From Phreatobacter aquaticus (GTDB lineage Bacteria; Pseudomonadota; Alphaproteobacteria; Rhizobiales; Phreatobacteraceae): DNA of 64,000 nt. The translations under genes were made by a program, and so were the position numbers. The stretch is taken from the NCBI RefSeq assembly GCF_005160265.1, contig NZ_CP039865.1, positions 4,751,001 to 4,815,000 on the forward strand. Reading direction: 5' to 3'. Below the pieces are notes generated by a model. It had not been told where the DNA came from. It was given only the letters and a program-made list of their open reading frames with translations, and made no database searches. Below, piece by piece: positions 19,951 through 29,457 of the stretch; position 1 is the stretch's first letter, and every line of letters starts with the position of its first letter.

Positions 19951-21315
19951 ATGCCCCCACGCGACGACGAAGCCAATCGCCTGACCGGCCGCCTGTCTCG
20001 CTATGCCCGCGTTGGCGTCAACGTCTCGGGAGCCGCGGCATCCATCGTGGCCTCGCGCATGTTCGGAACGGGCCTCGACCGGGAGAAGAATGCGTCCGAC
20101 CTGACGCGCGCGCTTGGCGGGCTGAAAGGTCCGATCATGAAGGTCGCACAATTGCTGTCGACCATTCCGGACGCCCTGCCGCCGGAATACGCGGCCGAAC
20201 TGCAGACACTGCAGTCCGAGGCGCCGCCGATGGGCCCTGCCTTCGTCAAGCGCCGCATGATGGCCGAACTCGGGCCGGACTGGGAGAAGCGTTTCGCGAG
20301 CTTCGATAAGATGCCGGCTGCGGCCGCATCCCTCGGCCAGGTCCATCGCGCGACGGCCCATGACGGCACAGCGCTTGCCGTGAAGCTGCAATATCCCGAC
20401 ATGCAGTCGGCTGTCGAAGCCGATCTCTCGCAGCTCAACGTGCTGTTCGCGTTGCACCGCCGGATGGATCCCGCCATCGACACCCGCGAGATCGCCAAGG
20501 AAATCGGCGCCCGCATTCGCGAGGAACTCGATTACCGGCGCGAGGCCAAGCACGCGGCGCTCTATGCCGAGGTTCTCCGCAACGAGCCTCTGGTGCGCGT
20601 CCCCACTGTCCATCCGGACCTGTCCACCGGACGTTTGCTGACCATGACCTGGCTGGACGGCACCAGAATGCTGTCCCATGTCGAGCAGCCGCTCGCCATT
20701 CGCAATCGCCTGGCAACCGCCATGTTCCGCGCCTGGTGGCACCCCTTCGCCCATATCGGGGTGATCCACGGCGACCCGCATCTCGGCAATTACACCGTCT
20801 TCGACCAGGACGGTGAGCCCGGCGGCATCAACCTGCTCGACTACGGTTGCATCCGCATATTCCCCCCGCGCTTCGTGGGCGCCGTGGTCGACCTCTACAA
20901 GGGCCTGGAGACAGGCGACGATGAGCGCGTCGTCCATGCCTACGAAACCTGGGGCTTCAAGAACCTGAAGAAAGACCTGATCGAGGTTCTCAACGTCTGG
21001 GCACGGTTCATCTATGGCCCGATCCTGGATGATCGCGTGCGCACCATCGCCAATGGCGTCGCGCCCGGCGAATATGGCCGCCGGGAAGCCTTCCAGGTCC
21101 ACAAGGCGCTGAAGGAAAAAGGCCCGGTCACCGTGCCGCAAGAGTTCGTCTTCATGGATCGCGCGGCCATCGGCCTTGGCGGCGTCTTCCTGCACCTCAA
21201 GGCGGAGCTGAATTTCTACAGGCTGTTCAACGAAGAGATCGAGAATTTCGACCTCGGCGCGATCGCCACCAGCCAATCAGCCGCGCTCGGCTCGGTCGGG
21301 CTCACGGCGTCCTGA
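19951..21315 (+). CDS. AarF/ABC1/UbiB kinase family protein
   Basis: The 454-residue protein carries the ABC1-kinase fold: the KxGQ-like N-terminal segment here reads LKGPIMKVAQLLST, then the alanine-rich nucleotide loop PAAAASLGQVHRA, the lysine in LAVKLQYP, the catalytic HGDPHLGNYTVF and the metal-binding LLDYGCIR. UbiB-type proteins are ATPases that support ubiquinone synthesis or lipid trafficking; this branch may not be the dedicated ubiquinone protein. The ATG at 19951 has GGAG about seven bases upstream. It is followed 10 bases later by the DUF4031 gene. Confidence 0.9.
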   Translation: MPPRDDEANRLTGRLSRYARVGVNVSGAAASIVASRMFGTGLDREKNASDLTRALGGLKGPIMKVAQLLSTIPDALPPEYAAELQTLQSEAPPMGPAFVKRRMMAELGPDWEKRFASFDKMPAAAASLGQVHRATAHDGTALAVKLQYPDMQSAVEADLSQLNVLFALHRRMDPAIDTREIAKEIGARIREELDYRREAKHAALYAEVLRNEPLVRVPTVHPDLSTGRLLTMTWLDGTRMLSHVEQPLAIRNRLATAMFRAWWHPFAHIGVIHGDPHLGNYTVFDQDGEPGGINLLDYGCIRIFPPRFVGAVVDLYKGLETGDDERVVHAYETWGFKNLKKDLIEVLNVWARFIYGPILDDRVRTIANGVAPGEYGRREAFQVHKALKEKGPVTVPQEFVFMDRAAIGLGGVFLHLKAELNFYRLFNEEIENFDLGAIATSQSAALGSVGLTAS

Positions 21316-21325
21316 GGCGGGTGAC

Positions 21326-21592
21326 GTGGCTGTTTACGTGGATGCCCCGATCTGGCACTGGCAGGGCCTGCGCTGGTGCCATCTGCTGGCGGACGACCTC
21401 GATGAACTCCATCGATTCGCGAGCCGGCTAGGTCTGCATCGGTCCTCCTATCAGGGACCTCCCAAGACGACGGCTCCGCACTATGACATTACCGGCTTCG
21501 AGCGGAAGCGTGCCATTGCGCTCGGCGCCAAAGATTGTTCCCGCGACGAGATCGTCGCAGTATTCCGGCGTGTCCGCGTTGCAAGGCGCTAG
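21326..21592 (+). CDS. DUF4031 domain-containing protein
   Basis: The 88-residue protein begins with a GTG codon and reads VYVDAPIWHWQGLRWCHLLAD, then LHRFASRLGLHRSSYQG and HYDITGFERKRAIALGA, which is the full DUF4031 pattern. The conserved Trp, His and Asp residues suggest a small catalytic or ligand-binding protein, but no function is established. It lies 10 bases after the AarF kinase gene and 25 before the BrnA-like gene, probably in the same transcript. Confidence 0.85.
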   Translation: MAVYVDAPIWHWQGLRWCHLLADDLDELHRFASRLGLHRSSYQGPPKTTAPHYDITGFERKRAIALGAKDCSRDEIVAVFRRVRVARR

Positions 21593-21617
21593 GATGGCGG
21601 CGAGCAAGGACTGATTC

Positions 21618-21854
21618 ATGTCGAGACCACCGTTCCGTTCGACCAGCCGTGATCCGCGCAGCCTGGCCGAAGCCGCCTTCAAGTCGACCAAGCCTGAGCC
21701 ACCGCCGCTGCCTGCGGCCAAGCCAGCACTGCCGAGCGTCCGCGAAATGGTGACGCTGCGCATAGACCAGGACGTGCTTGCCCATTTCCAGGAGGGCGGA
21801 CCGGGCTGGCAGGACCGGATCAACGACGCGCTGCGAACGCTGATCGCCAAGTAA
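21618..21854 (+). CDS. BrnA-like antitoxin, solitary
   Basis: The 78-residue protein has a proline-rich N-terminal half and a C-terminal ribbon-helix-helix of the BrnA type: [24 protein letters not shown] followed by NDALRTLI. BrnA neutralises the BrnT RNase-like toxin and represses the brnTB operon. No BrnT-like gene (about 90 residues) lies on either side: the upstream neighbour is DUF4031 and the downstream one is ispH. It is therefore an orphan antitoxin-like DNA-binding protein, perhaps a domesticated regulator. Confidence 0.8.
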   Translation: MSRPPFRSTSRDPRSLAEAAFKSTKPEPPPLPAAKPALPSVREMVTLRIDQDVLAHFQEGGPGWQDRINDALRTLIAK

Positions 21855-21942
21855 GGCAAGCGGGGCCGGCGACAACCCGCCCGATCCCTTGACTTCGCTC
21901 TCGATCCCTCCGAAACCGGTCACGCTTTTCCGGAGTTCCCGC

Positions 21943-22914
21943 TTGGCCCTCGACCAGCAGAAGCCACCGCTGACCATTCTGCTCTGCTCGCCGCGCGGCT
22001 TCTGCGCAGGCGTTGTCCGGGCCATCGACGCCGTGGAACAGGCGCTACGGATCTATGGTCCGCCGGTCTATGTCCGCCATGAGATCGTCCACAACCGGTT
22101 CGTCGTCGACGGCCTGAAGGCAAAGGGCGCGATCTTCGTCGAGGAACTGTCGGAAATTCCCGATACCCGTGCTCCGGTGATCTTCTCTGCCCACGGCGTG
22201 CCGAAATCGGTGCCCGCCGATGCCGAGTCCCGCAATTTCCTGGCCATCGACGCCACCTGCCCACTGGTGACCAAGGTGCACCGCGAAGCGGAAATTCATT
22301 TCCGCCGCGGCCGCGAGGTTGTGCTCATCGGCCATGCCGGCCACCCCGAAGTGGTCGGCACCATGGGGCAACTGCCGGAAGGCGCCGTGACACTGGTCGA
22401 GACCATCGCACAGGCCCGCGCCTTCGCGCCGCGTGACGAGAAGGCGCTCGCCTTCGTCACCCAGACGACCTTGTCGGTCGATGACACCCGGGAAATTGTT
22501 GAATTCCTCAACCAGCGCTTCCCGGCGATCGTCGGTCCCCACAAGGAAGACATCTGCTACGCCACCACCAATCGCCAGGAAGCGGTGAAGCGCGTTGCGC
22601 CCATGGTCGAGGCCATGCTGGTCGTTGGTGCACCGAATTCCTCGAACTCGCAGCGGCTGCGAGAGGTCGCCGAGCGCGAAGGGTGCCGCATCGCGGTGCT
22701 CGTCCAGCGGGCGGCCGACATCGATTGGAATCAGTTCGGCACAATCACGTCGCTCGGCATCACGGCCGGTGCCTCCGCTCCGGAAGTCCTGGTCGAGGAG
22801 ATCATTGAAGCCTTCGCCCTGCGCTACGACGTCAGCGTCGAGACTGTCTCGACCGCCGACGAGAGCGTCTTCTTCCCCCTGCCCCGCCAGCTGCGTCCCG
22901 ACGCCGCGGCGTGA
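21943..22914 (+). CDS. ispH: 4-hydroxy-3-methylbut-2-enyl diphosphate reductase
   Basis: The product, about 323 residues, contains the three cysteines that hold the [4Fe-4S] cluster: [17 protein letters not shown] and [12 protein letters not shown]. It also has the substrate residues [18 protein letters not shown] and the APNSSNS loop. It performs the last step of the MEP isoprenoid pathway, making IPP and DMAPP. No ATG fits. TTG at 21943 has GGAG seven bases upstream and gives a normal length; another TTG at 21889 lacks a ribosome site. It begins a run with thrB and rnhA. Confidence 0.94.
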   Translation: MALDQQKPPLTILLCSPRGFCAGVVRAIDAVEQALRIYGPPVYVRHEIVHNRFVVDGLKAKGAIFVEELSEIPDTRAPVIFSAHGVPKSVPADAESRNFLAIDATCPLVTKVHREAEIHFRRGREVVLIGHAGHPEVVGTMGQLPEGAVTLVETIAQARAFAPRDEKALAFVTQTTLSVDDTREIVEFLNQRFPAIVGPHKEDICYATTNRQEAVKRVAPMVEAMLVVGAPNSSNSQRLREVAEREGCRIAVLVQRAADIDWNQFGTITSLGITAGASAPEVLVEEIIEAFALRYDVSVETVSTADESVFFPLPRQLRPDAAA

Positions 22915-22928
22915 AGGTCTGATTTCCC

Positions 22929-23891
22929 ATGGCCGTCTACACCGACGTCACCGCCGAGGACCTCTCGGCCCATCTCGCGCGCTACGATATCGGCGAGCTG
23001 CTGTCGTTCAAGGGCATCGCCGAAGGCGTCGAGAATTCGAATTTCCTGCTTCACACGACGGCTGGCACCTTCATCCTGACGCTCTACGAAAAGCGCGTCG
23101 ATCCGGCGGACCTGCCCTTCTTCATCGGGCTGATGGAACATCTGAGCCGGCGCGGCCTCAATTGCCCTCAGCCGGTGAAGATGCGCGACGGTGAGACGCT
23201 CGGCGAACTGGCAGGACGGCCTGCCGCGATCGTCACCTTTCTCGAAGGCATGTGGATCAGGCGACCGCAGGTCGCCCATTGCGCTGCGGTCGGCCGGGCG
23301 CTCGCCGAGTTGCACCTTGCGGGCGACGGCTTCGCGATCACGCGCGTCAATGCGCTTTCAGTGAAGGGCTGGCGCCCGCTCTATGACCGAGCACGCGATC
23401 GTGCCGACACTGTCGCGCCTGGCCTGGCTGCAACCATTGCGGCGGAGCTTGACCATTGCGAGGCCAACTGGCCGGGAAGCCTGCCGACCGGCGTGATCCA
23501 CGCCGACCTCTTCAACGACAATGTCTTCTTCCTGCATGACAGCCTGTCCGGCCTGATCGACTTCTATTTCGCCTGCAACGATATCCTCGCCTACGATCTG
23601 GCGATCTGCCTCAATGCCTGGTGCTTCTCCGCCGATTTCGAGTTCGATTTCGCCAAGGGCATGGCGATGATTGCGGCCTACCAGGCCGTTCGCCCGCTGA
23701 GCGCCGATGAGCGGAATGCCCTTCCGCTGCTGGCCCGGGGCTCCGCCCTGCGCTTCCTGCTGACCCGCCTTGTCGACTGGCTGAATGTTCCGCCTGGCGC
23801 GGTCGTCACGCCCAAGGATCCGCTGGAATACCTGTCCAAGCTGCGCTTTCACCAGCACGTGAAATCGCCAACCGAATATGGCCTCGCATGA
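22929..23891 (+). CDS. thrB: Homoserine kinase (APH-fold type)
   Basis: The 320-residue enzyme begins [20 protein letters not shown] and has the kinase-fold elements of the choline/aminoglycoside phosphotransferase family: [13 protein letters not shown], the [11 protein letters not shown] catalytic loop and [13 protein letters not shown]. This is the ThrB form used by Alphaproteobacteria, unrelated to the GHMP kinase of E. coli. It phosphorylates homoserine on the way to threonine. It starts 14 bases after ispH, and its end overlaps the rnhA start by four bases (ATGA). Confidence 0.94.
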   Translation: MAVYTDVTAEDLSAHLARYDIGELLSFKGIAEGVENSNFLLHTTAGTFILTLYEKRVDPADLPFFIGLMEHLSRRGLNCPQPVKMRDGETLGELAGRPAAIVTFLEGMWIRRPQVAHCAAVGRALAELHLAGDGFAITRVNALSVKGWRPLYDRARDRADTVAPGLAATIAAELDHCEANWPGSLPTGVIHADLFNDNVFFLHDSLSGLIDFYFACNDILAYDLAICLNAWCFSADFEFDFAKGMAMIAAYQAVRPLSADERNALPLLARGSALRFLLTRLVDWLNVPPGAVVTPKDPLEYLSKLRFHQHVKSPTEYGLA

Positions 23892-24337
23892 CCGTCCGCC
23901 GCGTCGAGATCTTCACCGACGGCGCCTGTTCCGGCAATCCGGGGCCTGGCGGCTGGGGCGCCATCCTGCGCTACAACGGCGCCGAGAAGGAGCTCTCCGG
24001 CGGCGAGGCGCTGACCACCAACAACCGGATGGAACTTCTCGCAGCCATCACCTCGCTTGAAGCGCTCACCCGCCCCTCCGAGGTCGACCTCCACACCGAC
24101 AGCCAATATGTGAAGAACGGCATTTCCACCTGGATCCATGGCTGGAAGCGCAATGGTTGGAAGACGGCCGACAAGAAGCCGGTGAAGAACGCCGATCTCT
24201 GGCAACGCCTCGACGATGTCTGCGACCTGCACAAGGTGACTTGGCACTGGGTCAAGGGCCATGCCGGTCATGACGAGAACGAGCGCGCCGACGAACTGGC
24301 CCGAATGGGCATGGCACCGTTCAAGCCGGGGCGTTAA
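23888..24337 (+). CDS. rnhA: Ribonuclease HI
   Basis: The 149-residue enzyme shows the four-carboxylate active site: Asp in [16 protein letters not shown], Glu in [11 protein letters not shown], Asp in [11 protein letters not shown], and a final Asp in [14 protein letters not shown]. The basic handle region ([17 protein letters not shown]) is also present. It removes RNA from RNA-DNA hybrids such as R-loops and Okazaki primers. It overlaps the thrB stop by ATGA, a conserved arrangement in this order. Confidence 0.96.
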   Translation: MTVRRVEIFTDGACSGNPGPGGWGAILRYNGAEKELSGGEALTTNNRMELLAAITSLEALTRPSEVDLHTDSQYVKNGISTWIHGWKRNGWKTADKKPVKNADLWQRLDDVCDLHKVTWHWVKGHAGHDENERADELARMGMAPFKPGR

Positions 24338-24418
24338 GTCCAAGTAACAATTGGCAACACATTTGCCACTGCCTTTGTCAGCGGGATGTCAGCGTCCCGA
24401 ACTGGGAAAGGATGCGTC

Positions 24419-24922
24419 ATGCAGCAAGAAGCCATCAACGCCGCAAGCCTCGCAACATTGGAACTCGACCCGGCGCCGATCCGTCCGGAATGGGTTCTGG
24501 AAGGTCAGCCCATCGCCCGTTGCCGGCACTGGTCCGACAGCAGCGATGGCACCACATCCGCCATGGTGTGGGATTGCACAGCCGGACGGTTCCGCTGGTT
24601 CTTTGGCGGCGACGAGATCATCCATATCATTGAGGGCGAGGTCATCGTTTCCGGCGATGGCGTCCCGGAGCGACGGCTTGGACCGGGCGATGCGGCGCTG
24701 TTCCGCGCTGGCACATGGGCCACCTGGCACGTTCCAAACTATGTCAGGAAACACGCGATTTGCCGCGACAGCCTGCCGACCTATGTGACCCTTTCGCTGC
24801 GCGCGACGCGCAAGGCCTCAAGATTGGCCAATGCGCTCGCCGCCAGGCTGATCGGTCGGGCAACCGCGATTGCAGCGCGCCCCGCCTTGCCGCTCGCAAT
24901 CATGGCCGCGCTGGTCGGCTAA
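24419..24922 (+). CDS. Cupin domain protein (DUF861-like)
   Basis: The 167-residue protein has a cupin barrel at about residues 35-115, with FRWFFGGDEIIHIIEGEVIV and LGPGDAALFRAGTWATWHVP corresponding to the two conserved motifs of the DUF861 ((S)-ureidoglycine aminohydrolase-like) cupins. After the barrel comes an unusual alanine-rich amphipathic and hydrophobic tail ending PALPLAIMAALVG, possibly a membrane contact. The ATG has AAAGGA about seven bases upstream. A perfect hairpin closes the gene. The ligand is unknown. Confidence 0.8.
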   Translation: MQQEAINAASLATLELDPAPIRPEWVLEGQPIARCRHWSDSSDGTTSAMVWDCTAGRFRWFFGGDEIIHIIEGEVIVSGDGVPERRLGPGDAALFRAGTWATWHVPNYVRKHAICRDSLPTYVTLSLRATRKASRLANALAARLIGRATAIAARPALPLAIMAALVG

Positions 24923-24930
24923 GAGAGCAG

Positions 24931-24953
24931 GAGGCGCCCTTGGGGGGCGCCTC
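24931..24953. terminator. Bidirectional terminator hairpin between cupin and peroxiredoxin genes
   Basis: GAGGCGCCC (24931-24939) and GGGCGCCTC (24945-24953) form a perfect 9-bp GC-rich stem with a five-base loop. It sits nine bases after the cupin stop and eight before the convergent peroxiredoxin stop, so it can serve both. The uridine tract is poor on both sides. Confidence 0.7.
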
Positions 24954-24960
24954 CGCAGGA

Positions 24961-25446
24961 TCAGATCTGGCCGAGAAGCGCGTCCGCGCCCGAGACGTCC
25001 GCCTTGCCGGGCGAGTCCTCGACGTTCAGGGACGCGACGACGCCGTCCTTCACCAGCATGGAATAGCGCTTCGTGCGCATGCCCATGCCGAAGGCGGACA
25101 TATCGTTCTCCAGGCCAATTGCCTTGGCGAAATCGGCGCTGCCATCGGCCAGCACGCCCACCTTGCCGACCGCGCCCGAGGCCTTCTGCCAGGCATCCAG
25201 GACGAAGACGTCGTTGGTCGAGGTGGCATAGATCGCATCGATACCCTTCGCCTTGAACTCGTCCGCCTTGGCCACGAAGCCCGGGAGGTGGTTCTTGTGG
25301 CAAGTCGGCGTGAAGGCGCCGGGTACCGCAAAGAGGATAACTGTCTTGCCCGCGAAGATGTCGGCGGTCGTCCGCGCCGCGGGGCCATCATCGGTCATCA
25401 CGCGAAACGTGGCTTCGGGCAGCTTGTCACCGACATTGATCGTCAT
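24961..25446 (-). CDS. Peroxiredoxin (Prx5 type, glutaredoxin/thioredoxin dependent)
   Basis: The 161-residue enzyme starts MTINVGDKLPEATFRVMTDD and contains the Prx5 active site PGAFTPTCHKNHLPGF with the peroxidatic cysteine; other family elements are IYATSTNDVFVLDAW and RTKRYSMLVKDG VV-like strands. It reduces hydrogen peroxide and alkyl hydroperoxides in the cytoplasm. The ATG at 25446 is the conserved start; an in-frame upstream codon adds 25 unconserved residues. It is convergent with the cupin gene. Confidence 0.93.
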   Translation of the reverse strand: MTINVGDKLPEATFRVMTDDGPAARTTADIFAGKTVILFAVPGAFTPTCHKNHLPGFVAKADEFKAKGIDAIYATSTNDVFVLDAWQKASGAVGKVGVLADGSADFAKAIGLENDMSAFGMGMRTKRYSMLVKDGVVASLNVEDSPGKADVSGADALLGQI

Positions 25447-25537
25447 GGGGAAACTCCGGTCGTCAGGGGAGGCCGCTTGAGTGGCGGCAACATTGTACAG
25501 AGACGAGCAATAAAGGCTCACGCCCTGTCCGTCGAGA

Positions 25538-26377
25538 TCAGCTCAGTGTCAGCGTTGTCTCAATGGCCCTGGCGCCAGCGACCAGCGTGAAGGTGAGGGG
25601 CTGGGTCAACGGGTCGGCGCCCCGGGGAACGCCGTCGAGGTCAAGCCGAAAGCGGCGAACCGGGCCGTCGTCATCCAGAGCGTCCGGCAGCGGCAGGGCC
25701 CAGCGCGAATCCGGGCCCTCGGCAAACAGGTCCACCGTGCCGTCATTGGTGCTGACGATGGCCGTCAGTAGGGCGACAGGTCTTGGACCGGACCGGTCTA
25801 TTCCGGTCACCTTGAGGCCTAAGCCTTGCGCTTCCCGCGTCGGGACAAGGTCGCGGCTCCGCTCGATACGTTCGCCGAGAGCAGGATCTGCTGCCGGACC
25901 GGCGCCAAGCCTCAGCGAGGCTTCCGCCTTGGCGGGAATGCACACCTGTTCGCAGACGGCATAGTCGAGCTTGAGAGCAAGAACGACCGGCGCCGCAGGA
26001 TCGCGGGCCACGATATCCAGTGGCAGGATCACGGCATGCTTGTAGCCTATGGAGAAGCCGTTCCCGTCGGGAAACCGCATGGGCGCCGGCCACCTGACCG
26101 TGACCTCCGCCAAATTGGTCGAACCGGACCAGTCAAAGTGCGGCGGCACCCCCGAATCGCCAGGCGTCCGCCAATAGGTCTTCGTCCCCGGCTCCAGCGT
26201 GATCTCCAGGCCGGCCGACAGCAGAAGGCCTGCACCAGAGCCCGTGCTCGCACCCGCGATCAGCCGTGCGGACGACTTGAGGTCGCGCGACCACGGCGAC
26301 GCGGGCACGGTGGCGGAAACCACACTGGGACACAGAGCAAGCCCAAGTCCTGACAGGAAAACGCGGCGATCAAGCAT
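25538..26377 (-). CDS. Periplasmic DsbD N-terminal-domain-like protein
   Basis: The 279-residue protein has an N-terminal signal peptide with an arginine-containing n-region (MLDRRVFLSGLGLALCPSVV), then a beta-rich domain matching the N-terminal domain of DsbD: YWRTPGDSGVPPHFDWSG, IGYKHAVILPLDI and the two cysteines in VCEQVCIPAKAE. In DsbD these cysteines pass reducing power to periplasmic partners such as ScsC, CcmG or DsbC. The membrane and thioredoxin domains are absent here, so this resembles an ScsB-alpha-like stand-alone domain. The partner is unknown. Confidence 0.8.
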   Translation of the reverse strand: MLDRRVFLSGLGLALCPSVVSATVPASPWSRDLKSSARLIAGASTGSGAGLLLSAGLEITLEPGTKTYWRTPGDSGVPPHFDWSGSTNLAEVTVRWPAPMRFPDGNGFSIGYKHAVILPLDIVARDPAAPVVLALKLDYAVCEQVCIPAKAEASLRLGAGPAADPALGERIERSRDLVPTREAQGLGLKVTGIDRSGPRPVALLTAIVSTNDGTVDLFAEGPDSRWALPLPDALDDDGPVRRFRLDLDGVPRGADPLTQPLTFTLVAGARAIETTLTLS

Positions 26378-26527
26378 GGGCTGGCATGTAGCGATGGCGC
26401 CACCGGAACGCCACTGACGATCCGGTGAGGGGCCTGGTGCGGGATGGCAATCACGCGTCAACATCCCGTGAACCCCTTCCGTTGCGGTGCGGTAGCCAGC
26501 CGAAAATTTCCGGGTTAGATTCTGGCC

Positions 26528-27148
26528 ATGGCTGCGAACAAGACAAAACGCAGGTCACGCGGCGACCCGCAGGGCTATCTGGACGGCCAGATGCTGATCG
26601 CCATGCCGACCATGCGCGATGAACGCTTCTCCCGGAGCGTGATCTACATGTGCGCCCATTCATCTGATGGGGCGATGGGCATCGTCGTCAATCACACCGC
26701 AGCCAATCTCGCCTTTCCCGATCTGCTCGTCCAACTCGACATCATTCCCGAGTCCCAGAAAATCACCCTTCCGGAGCGCATCAGCGACGTCCGTGTGCTG
26801 CGTGGCGGCCCGGTCGAGACCGGCCGCGGATTTGTGCTGCATTCCTCGGATTTCTTCATCGAGAACTCGACCTTGCCCATCGACGAGGGCATCTGCCTGA
26901 CTGCGACGCTCGACATCCTCAAGGCCATCGCGCTCGGCGACGGGCCGAGCAATGCGATCCTGGCGCTGGGATATGCCGGCTGGGGAGCGGGTCAGCTCGA
27001 AAACGAGATCCAGTCGAACGGCTGGCTCCATTGTCCCGCCGATGCGGACCTCATCTTCGGGTCCGACGTCGAGACCAAATACGAGCGGGCCATGCGCAAG
27101 ATCGGCATCGATCCCGCCATGCTGTCGAGCGATGCCGGCCACGCTTGA
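26528..27148 (+). CDS. YqgE/AlgH family protein (UPF0301)
   Basis: The 206-residue protein contains the UPF0301 pattern: [54 protein letters not shown] and [19 protein letters not shown]. It is a cytosolic protein of unknown biochemical role, linked by name to alginate regulation in Pseudomonas. A basic N-terminal extension ([12 protein letters not shown]) precedes the domain. It is divergent from the DsbD-like gene and convergent with the FkbM gene. Confidence 0.9.
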   Translation: MAANKTKRRSRGDPQGYLDGQMLIAMPTMRDERFSRSVIYMCAHSSDGAMGIVVNHTAANLAFPDLLVQLDIIPESQKITLPERISDVRVLRGGPVETGRGFVLHSSDFFIENSTLPIDEGICLTATLDILKAIALGDGPSNAILALGYAGWGAGQLENEIQSNGWLHCPADADLIFGSDVETKYERAMRKIGIDPAMLSSDAGHA

Positions 27149-27157
27149 TCTCTGGCG

Positions 27158-27889
27158 TCAGGCCGCCGGAAGGCTCGGCCTCAGCCGCGTCGTCCCGCGG
27201 CGCAGATAGAACATCCGGCCGTAGACATCTCCGGCGAGATCGGGACGATAGCCCTTGTAGCCGAGGATCGGCTCCCACTCGCACGCCTCGTCGCGCAGCA
27301 CCTCGAAGTCGGCCGGCATGACCTCGCGGATACGCTCGCGATTGCGCCCGTTCTGGAATTCCAGCAGGACCAGCGACGTTTTCGACAGATCGAGGTGGGC
27401 AAGTACCTCGGCCTCGCCACCCTCGATGTCGATCTTGACGATATCCGCGGAAGCCAGCGTCGCCGGATCGACCACATCGACCTGGAAGCTCTCGCCCATC
27501 ACGCCGTCGAGGAACGTGTCGCCGGCATAGCTCGCAAGGCCGCCCTCGCCGTCACCGGCAAAGCGGGAGACATAGGTCTCCTGGGGCTTTGCGCCGGGAA
27601 ACAGCGCGGCCTTGTTGATATGGATCCCCGTCCGCCCCTCGGTGTTGCGCTTCAGGAACTCGAACGTCCCCGGATTGGGCTCGTAGCAATGGATCGTGGA
27701 CCCCGGCCAGCGCAGTTCGGCCCAGCGTGCGAACGAACCAATATTCGCGCCGATATCCAGGATGGTCAGGCCTTCGCCGTCATAATGGCTCTCATATTCG
27801 CCATCGAGCACATAGGCCACGGGATCGCGCATGGGCGCCGGGCAGTCGAGATCCATGGGAATGCGGCAGGTGAAGCGTTGAGACGTCAT
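27158..27889 (-). CDS. FkbM family methyltransferase
   Basis: The 243-residue protein has the SAM-binding motif LTILDIGANIGSFARWA, the acidic HCYEPNPGTFEFL, and the FkbM-specific VDVVDPATLASADIVKIDIEGGEAEVL. These enzymes O-methylate sugars or other small molecules, often in surface polysaccharide or natural product pathways. The ATG at 27889 has only a modest ribosome site; a farther in-frame start would add 22 residues. It stands alone between yqgE and pyk, so its substrate cannot be inferred. Confidence 0.87.
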   Translation of the reverse strand: MTSQRFTCRIPMDLDCPAPMRDPVAYVLDGEYESHYDGEGLTILDIGANIGSFARWAELRWPGSTIHCYEPNPGTFEFLKRNTEGRTGIHINKAALFPGAKPQETYVSRFAGDGEGGLASYAGDTFLDGVMGESFQVDVVDPATLASADIVKIDIEGGEAEVLAHLDLSKTSLVLLEFQNGRNRERIREVMPADFEVLRDEACEWEPILGYKGYRPDLAGDVYGRMFYLRRGTTRLRPSLPAA

Positions 27890-28023
27890 GATGGGTTCCG
27901 GTGTTTCCGGTCCCATTGGACAGACAATCGGGCAGCGGCACAAGACCGCGCGCAAAATGCGCGGAGCCCGCCTCGCATCCGGTCACAAATCGGCGCTACC
28001 ATACGAGTCGGAGGAAACAAGAC

Positions 28024-29457
28024 ATGCGACGCCAGCGCCGGATCAAGATCATCGCGACCCTCGGGCCTGCCTCTTCGACGCGCGACCAGATCGCGGCCCT
28101 GTTCGACGCCGGTGCCGATGTCTTCCGGATCAACATGAGCCACACGCCGCACGACAAGCTGCGCGAATTCGTCGATGTCATCCGCTCGATCGAGCATGAG
28201 ATTCATCGTCCGATCGGCATCCTTGCGGATCTCCAGGGTCCCAAGCTGAGGGTCGGAGCCTTCAAGGATGGCCCGGTCATGCTGGTGAAGGGCGCAGCAT
28301 TCACACTGGACTCGGACAAATCCGACGGTGACGTGACCCGTGTCCAGCTGCCGCATCCGGAGATTTTGGCAGCGCTCGAACCTGGGCACCGGCTGATTCT
28401 GGACGACGGCAAGGTCGTTCTGGTGGCCGAGCGGTGCACGCCGAAGCTCGCGGAGTGCAGGGTTGTCGTCGGTGGCAAGCTGTCGAACCGCAAGGGCGTC
28501 AGCCTCCCCGACACGACGCTGCCTGTCTCGGCCCTGACAGACAAGGACCGCTCAGACCTCGACGCAGCCCTCAACGCCGGAGTCGACTGGGTGGCGCTCT
28601 CCTTCGTCCAGCGCCCCGAAGACGTTGCCGAGGTGAAGAAGATCGCGCGCGGCCGCGCCGCCGTCATGGCCAAGATCGAGAAGCCGCAGGCGGTGACGCG
28701 TCTGGCAGAGATCATGGAGATTTCGGATGCGCTGATGGTTGCCCGCGGCGACCTCGGCGTCGAGATGCCGATGGCCAAGGTGCCGGGTATCCAGAAGCAG
28801 ATCACAAGGCTGGCCCGCCGCACCGGCAAGCCGGTGGTGGTCGCCACCCAGATGCTGGAGAGCATGATCACAGCGCCGGTCCCGACACGCGCTGAAGTGT
28901 CCGACGTCGCCACTGCCGTGTTTGAAGGCGCGGATGCCATCATGCTGTCGGCGGAGAGTGCGGCCGGACAATACCCGGTCGAGGCCGTGGAGATGATGAG
29001 CCGGATCGCCGAGGAAGTGGAATCCGATCCGACCTATCGGGGCGTGATCCAGAACCAGAGGGCAGAACCCGAGGCCACCGGCGCCGACGCCATCGCGCTG
29101 GCCGCACGCGACATTGCCGAGACCCTCGACCTGTCGGCGATCGTCTGCTGGACCTCGTCCGGTTCGACCGCCGTCCGTGTCGCCCGCGAGCGGCCGAAGC
29201 CGATCACCATCGCACTCACTCCGAACATCGCCACAGGACGGCGCCTTGCACTGCTCTGGGGGGTGCATTGCGTGGTGACGCAGGATGCGCGCGACCTTGA
29301 CGACATGGTCAGCCGTGCCTGCCGCTTTGCCTTCAAGGACGGCTTTGCCAAGCCGGGGCAGCGGATCATCGTGGTCGCCGGCGTCCCGCTGGGTACGCCG
29401 GGCGCGACCAACATGTTGCGCATTGCCTTCGTCGGAAGCGATGCCGTCGATGTCTGA
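28024..29457 (+). CDS. pyk: Pyruvate kinase
   Basis: The 477-residue enzyme begins MRRQRRIKIIATLGPASSTR and shows ADVFRINMSHTPHDK, the signature MAKIEKPQAVTRLAEIMEIS with the catalytic lysine, LMVARGDLGVEMP and the VATQMLESMI strand. It makes ATP and pyruvate from ADP and phosphoenolpyruvate. The strong ribosome site GGAGGA precedes the ATG at 28024, and the longer frame to 27901 is unconserved. Its last codons overlap the start of a solute-binding protein gene by eight bases. Confidence 0.96.
   Translation: MRRQRRIKIIATLGPASSTRDQIAALFDAGADVFRINMSHTPHDKLREFVDVIRSIEHEIHRPIGILADLQGPKLRVGAFKDGPVMLVKGAAFTLDSDKSDGDVTRVQLPHPEILAALEPGHRLILDDGKVVLVAERCTPKLAECRVVVGGKLSNRKGVSLPDTTLPVSALTDKDRSDLDAALNAGVDWVALSFVQRPEDVAEVKKIARGRAAVMAKIEKPQAVTRLAEIMEISDALMVARGDLGVEMPMAKVPGIQKQITRLARRTGKPVVVATQMLESMITAPVPTRAEVSDVATAVFEGADAIMLSAESAAGQYPVEAVEMMSRIAEEVESDPTYRGVIQNQRAEPEATGADAIALAARDIAETLDLSAIVCWTSSGSTAVRVARERPKPITIALTPNIATGRRLALLWGVHCVVTQDARDLDDMVSRACRFAFKDGFAKPGQRIIVVAGVPLGTPGATNMLRIAFVGSDAVDV

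Noticed and set aside
19621-21276. 551-codon frame antisense to pepF/AarF kinase genes
   Set aside because: Crosses two well-supported genes and has mirror-frame composition.
24352-24368. TGGCAA-CACAT-TTGCCA inverted repeat after rnhA
   Set aside because: A 6-bp AT/GC-mixed stem with no uridine tract; too weak to call as terminator or operator.
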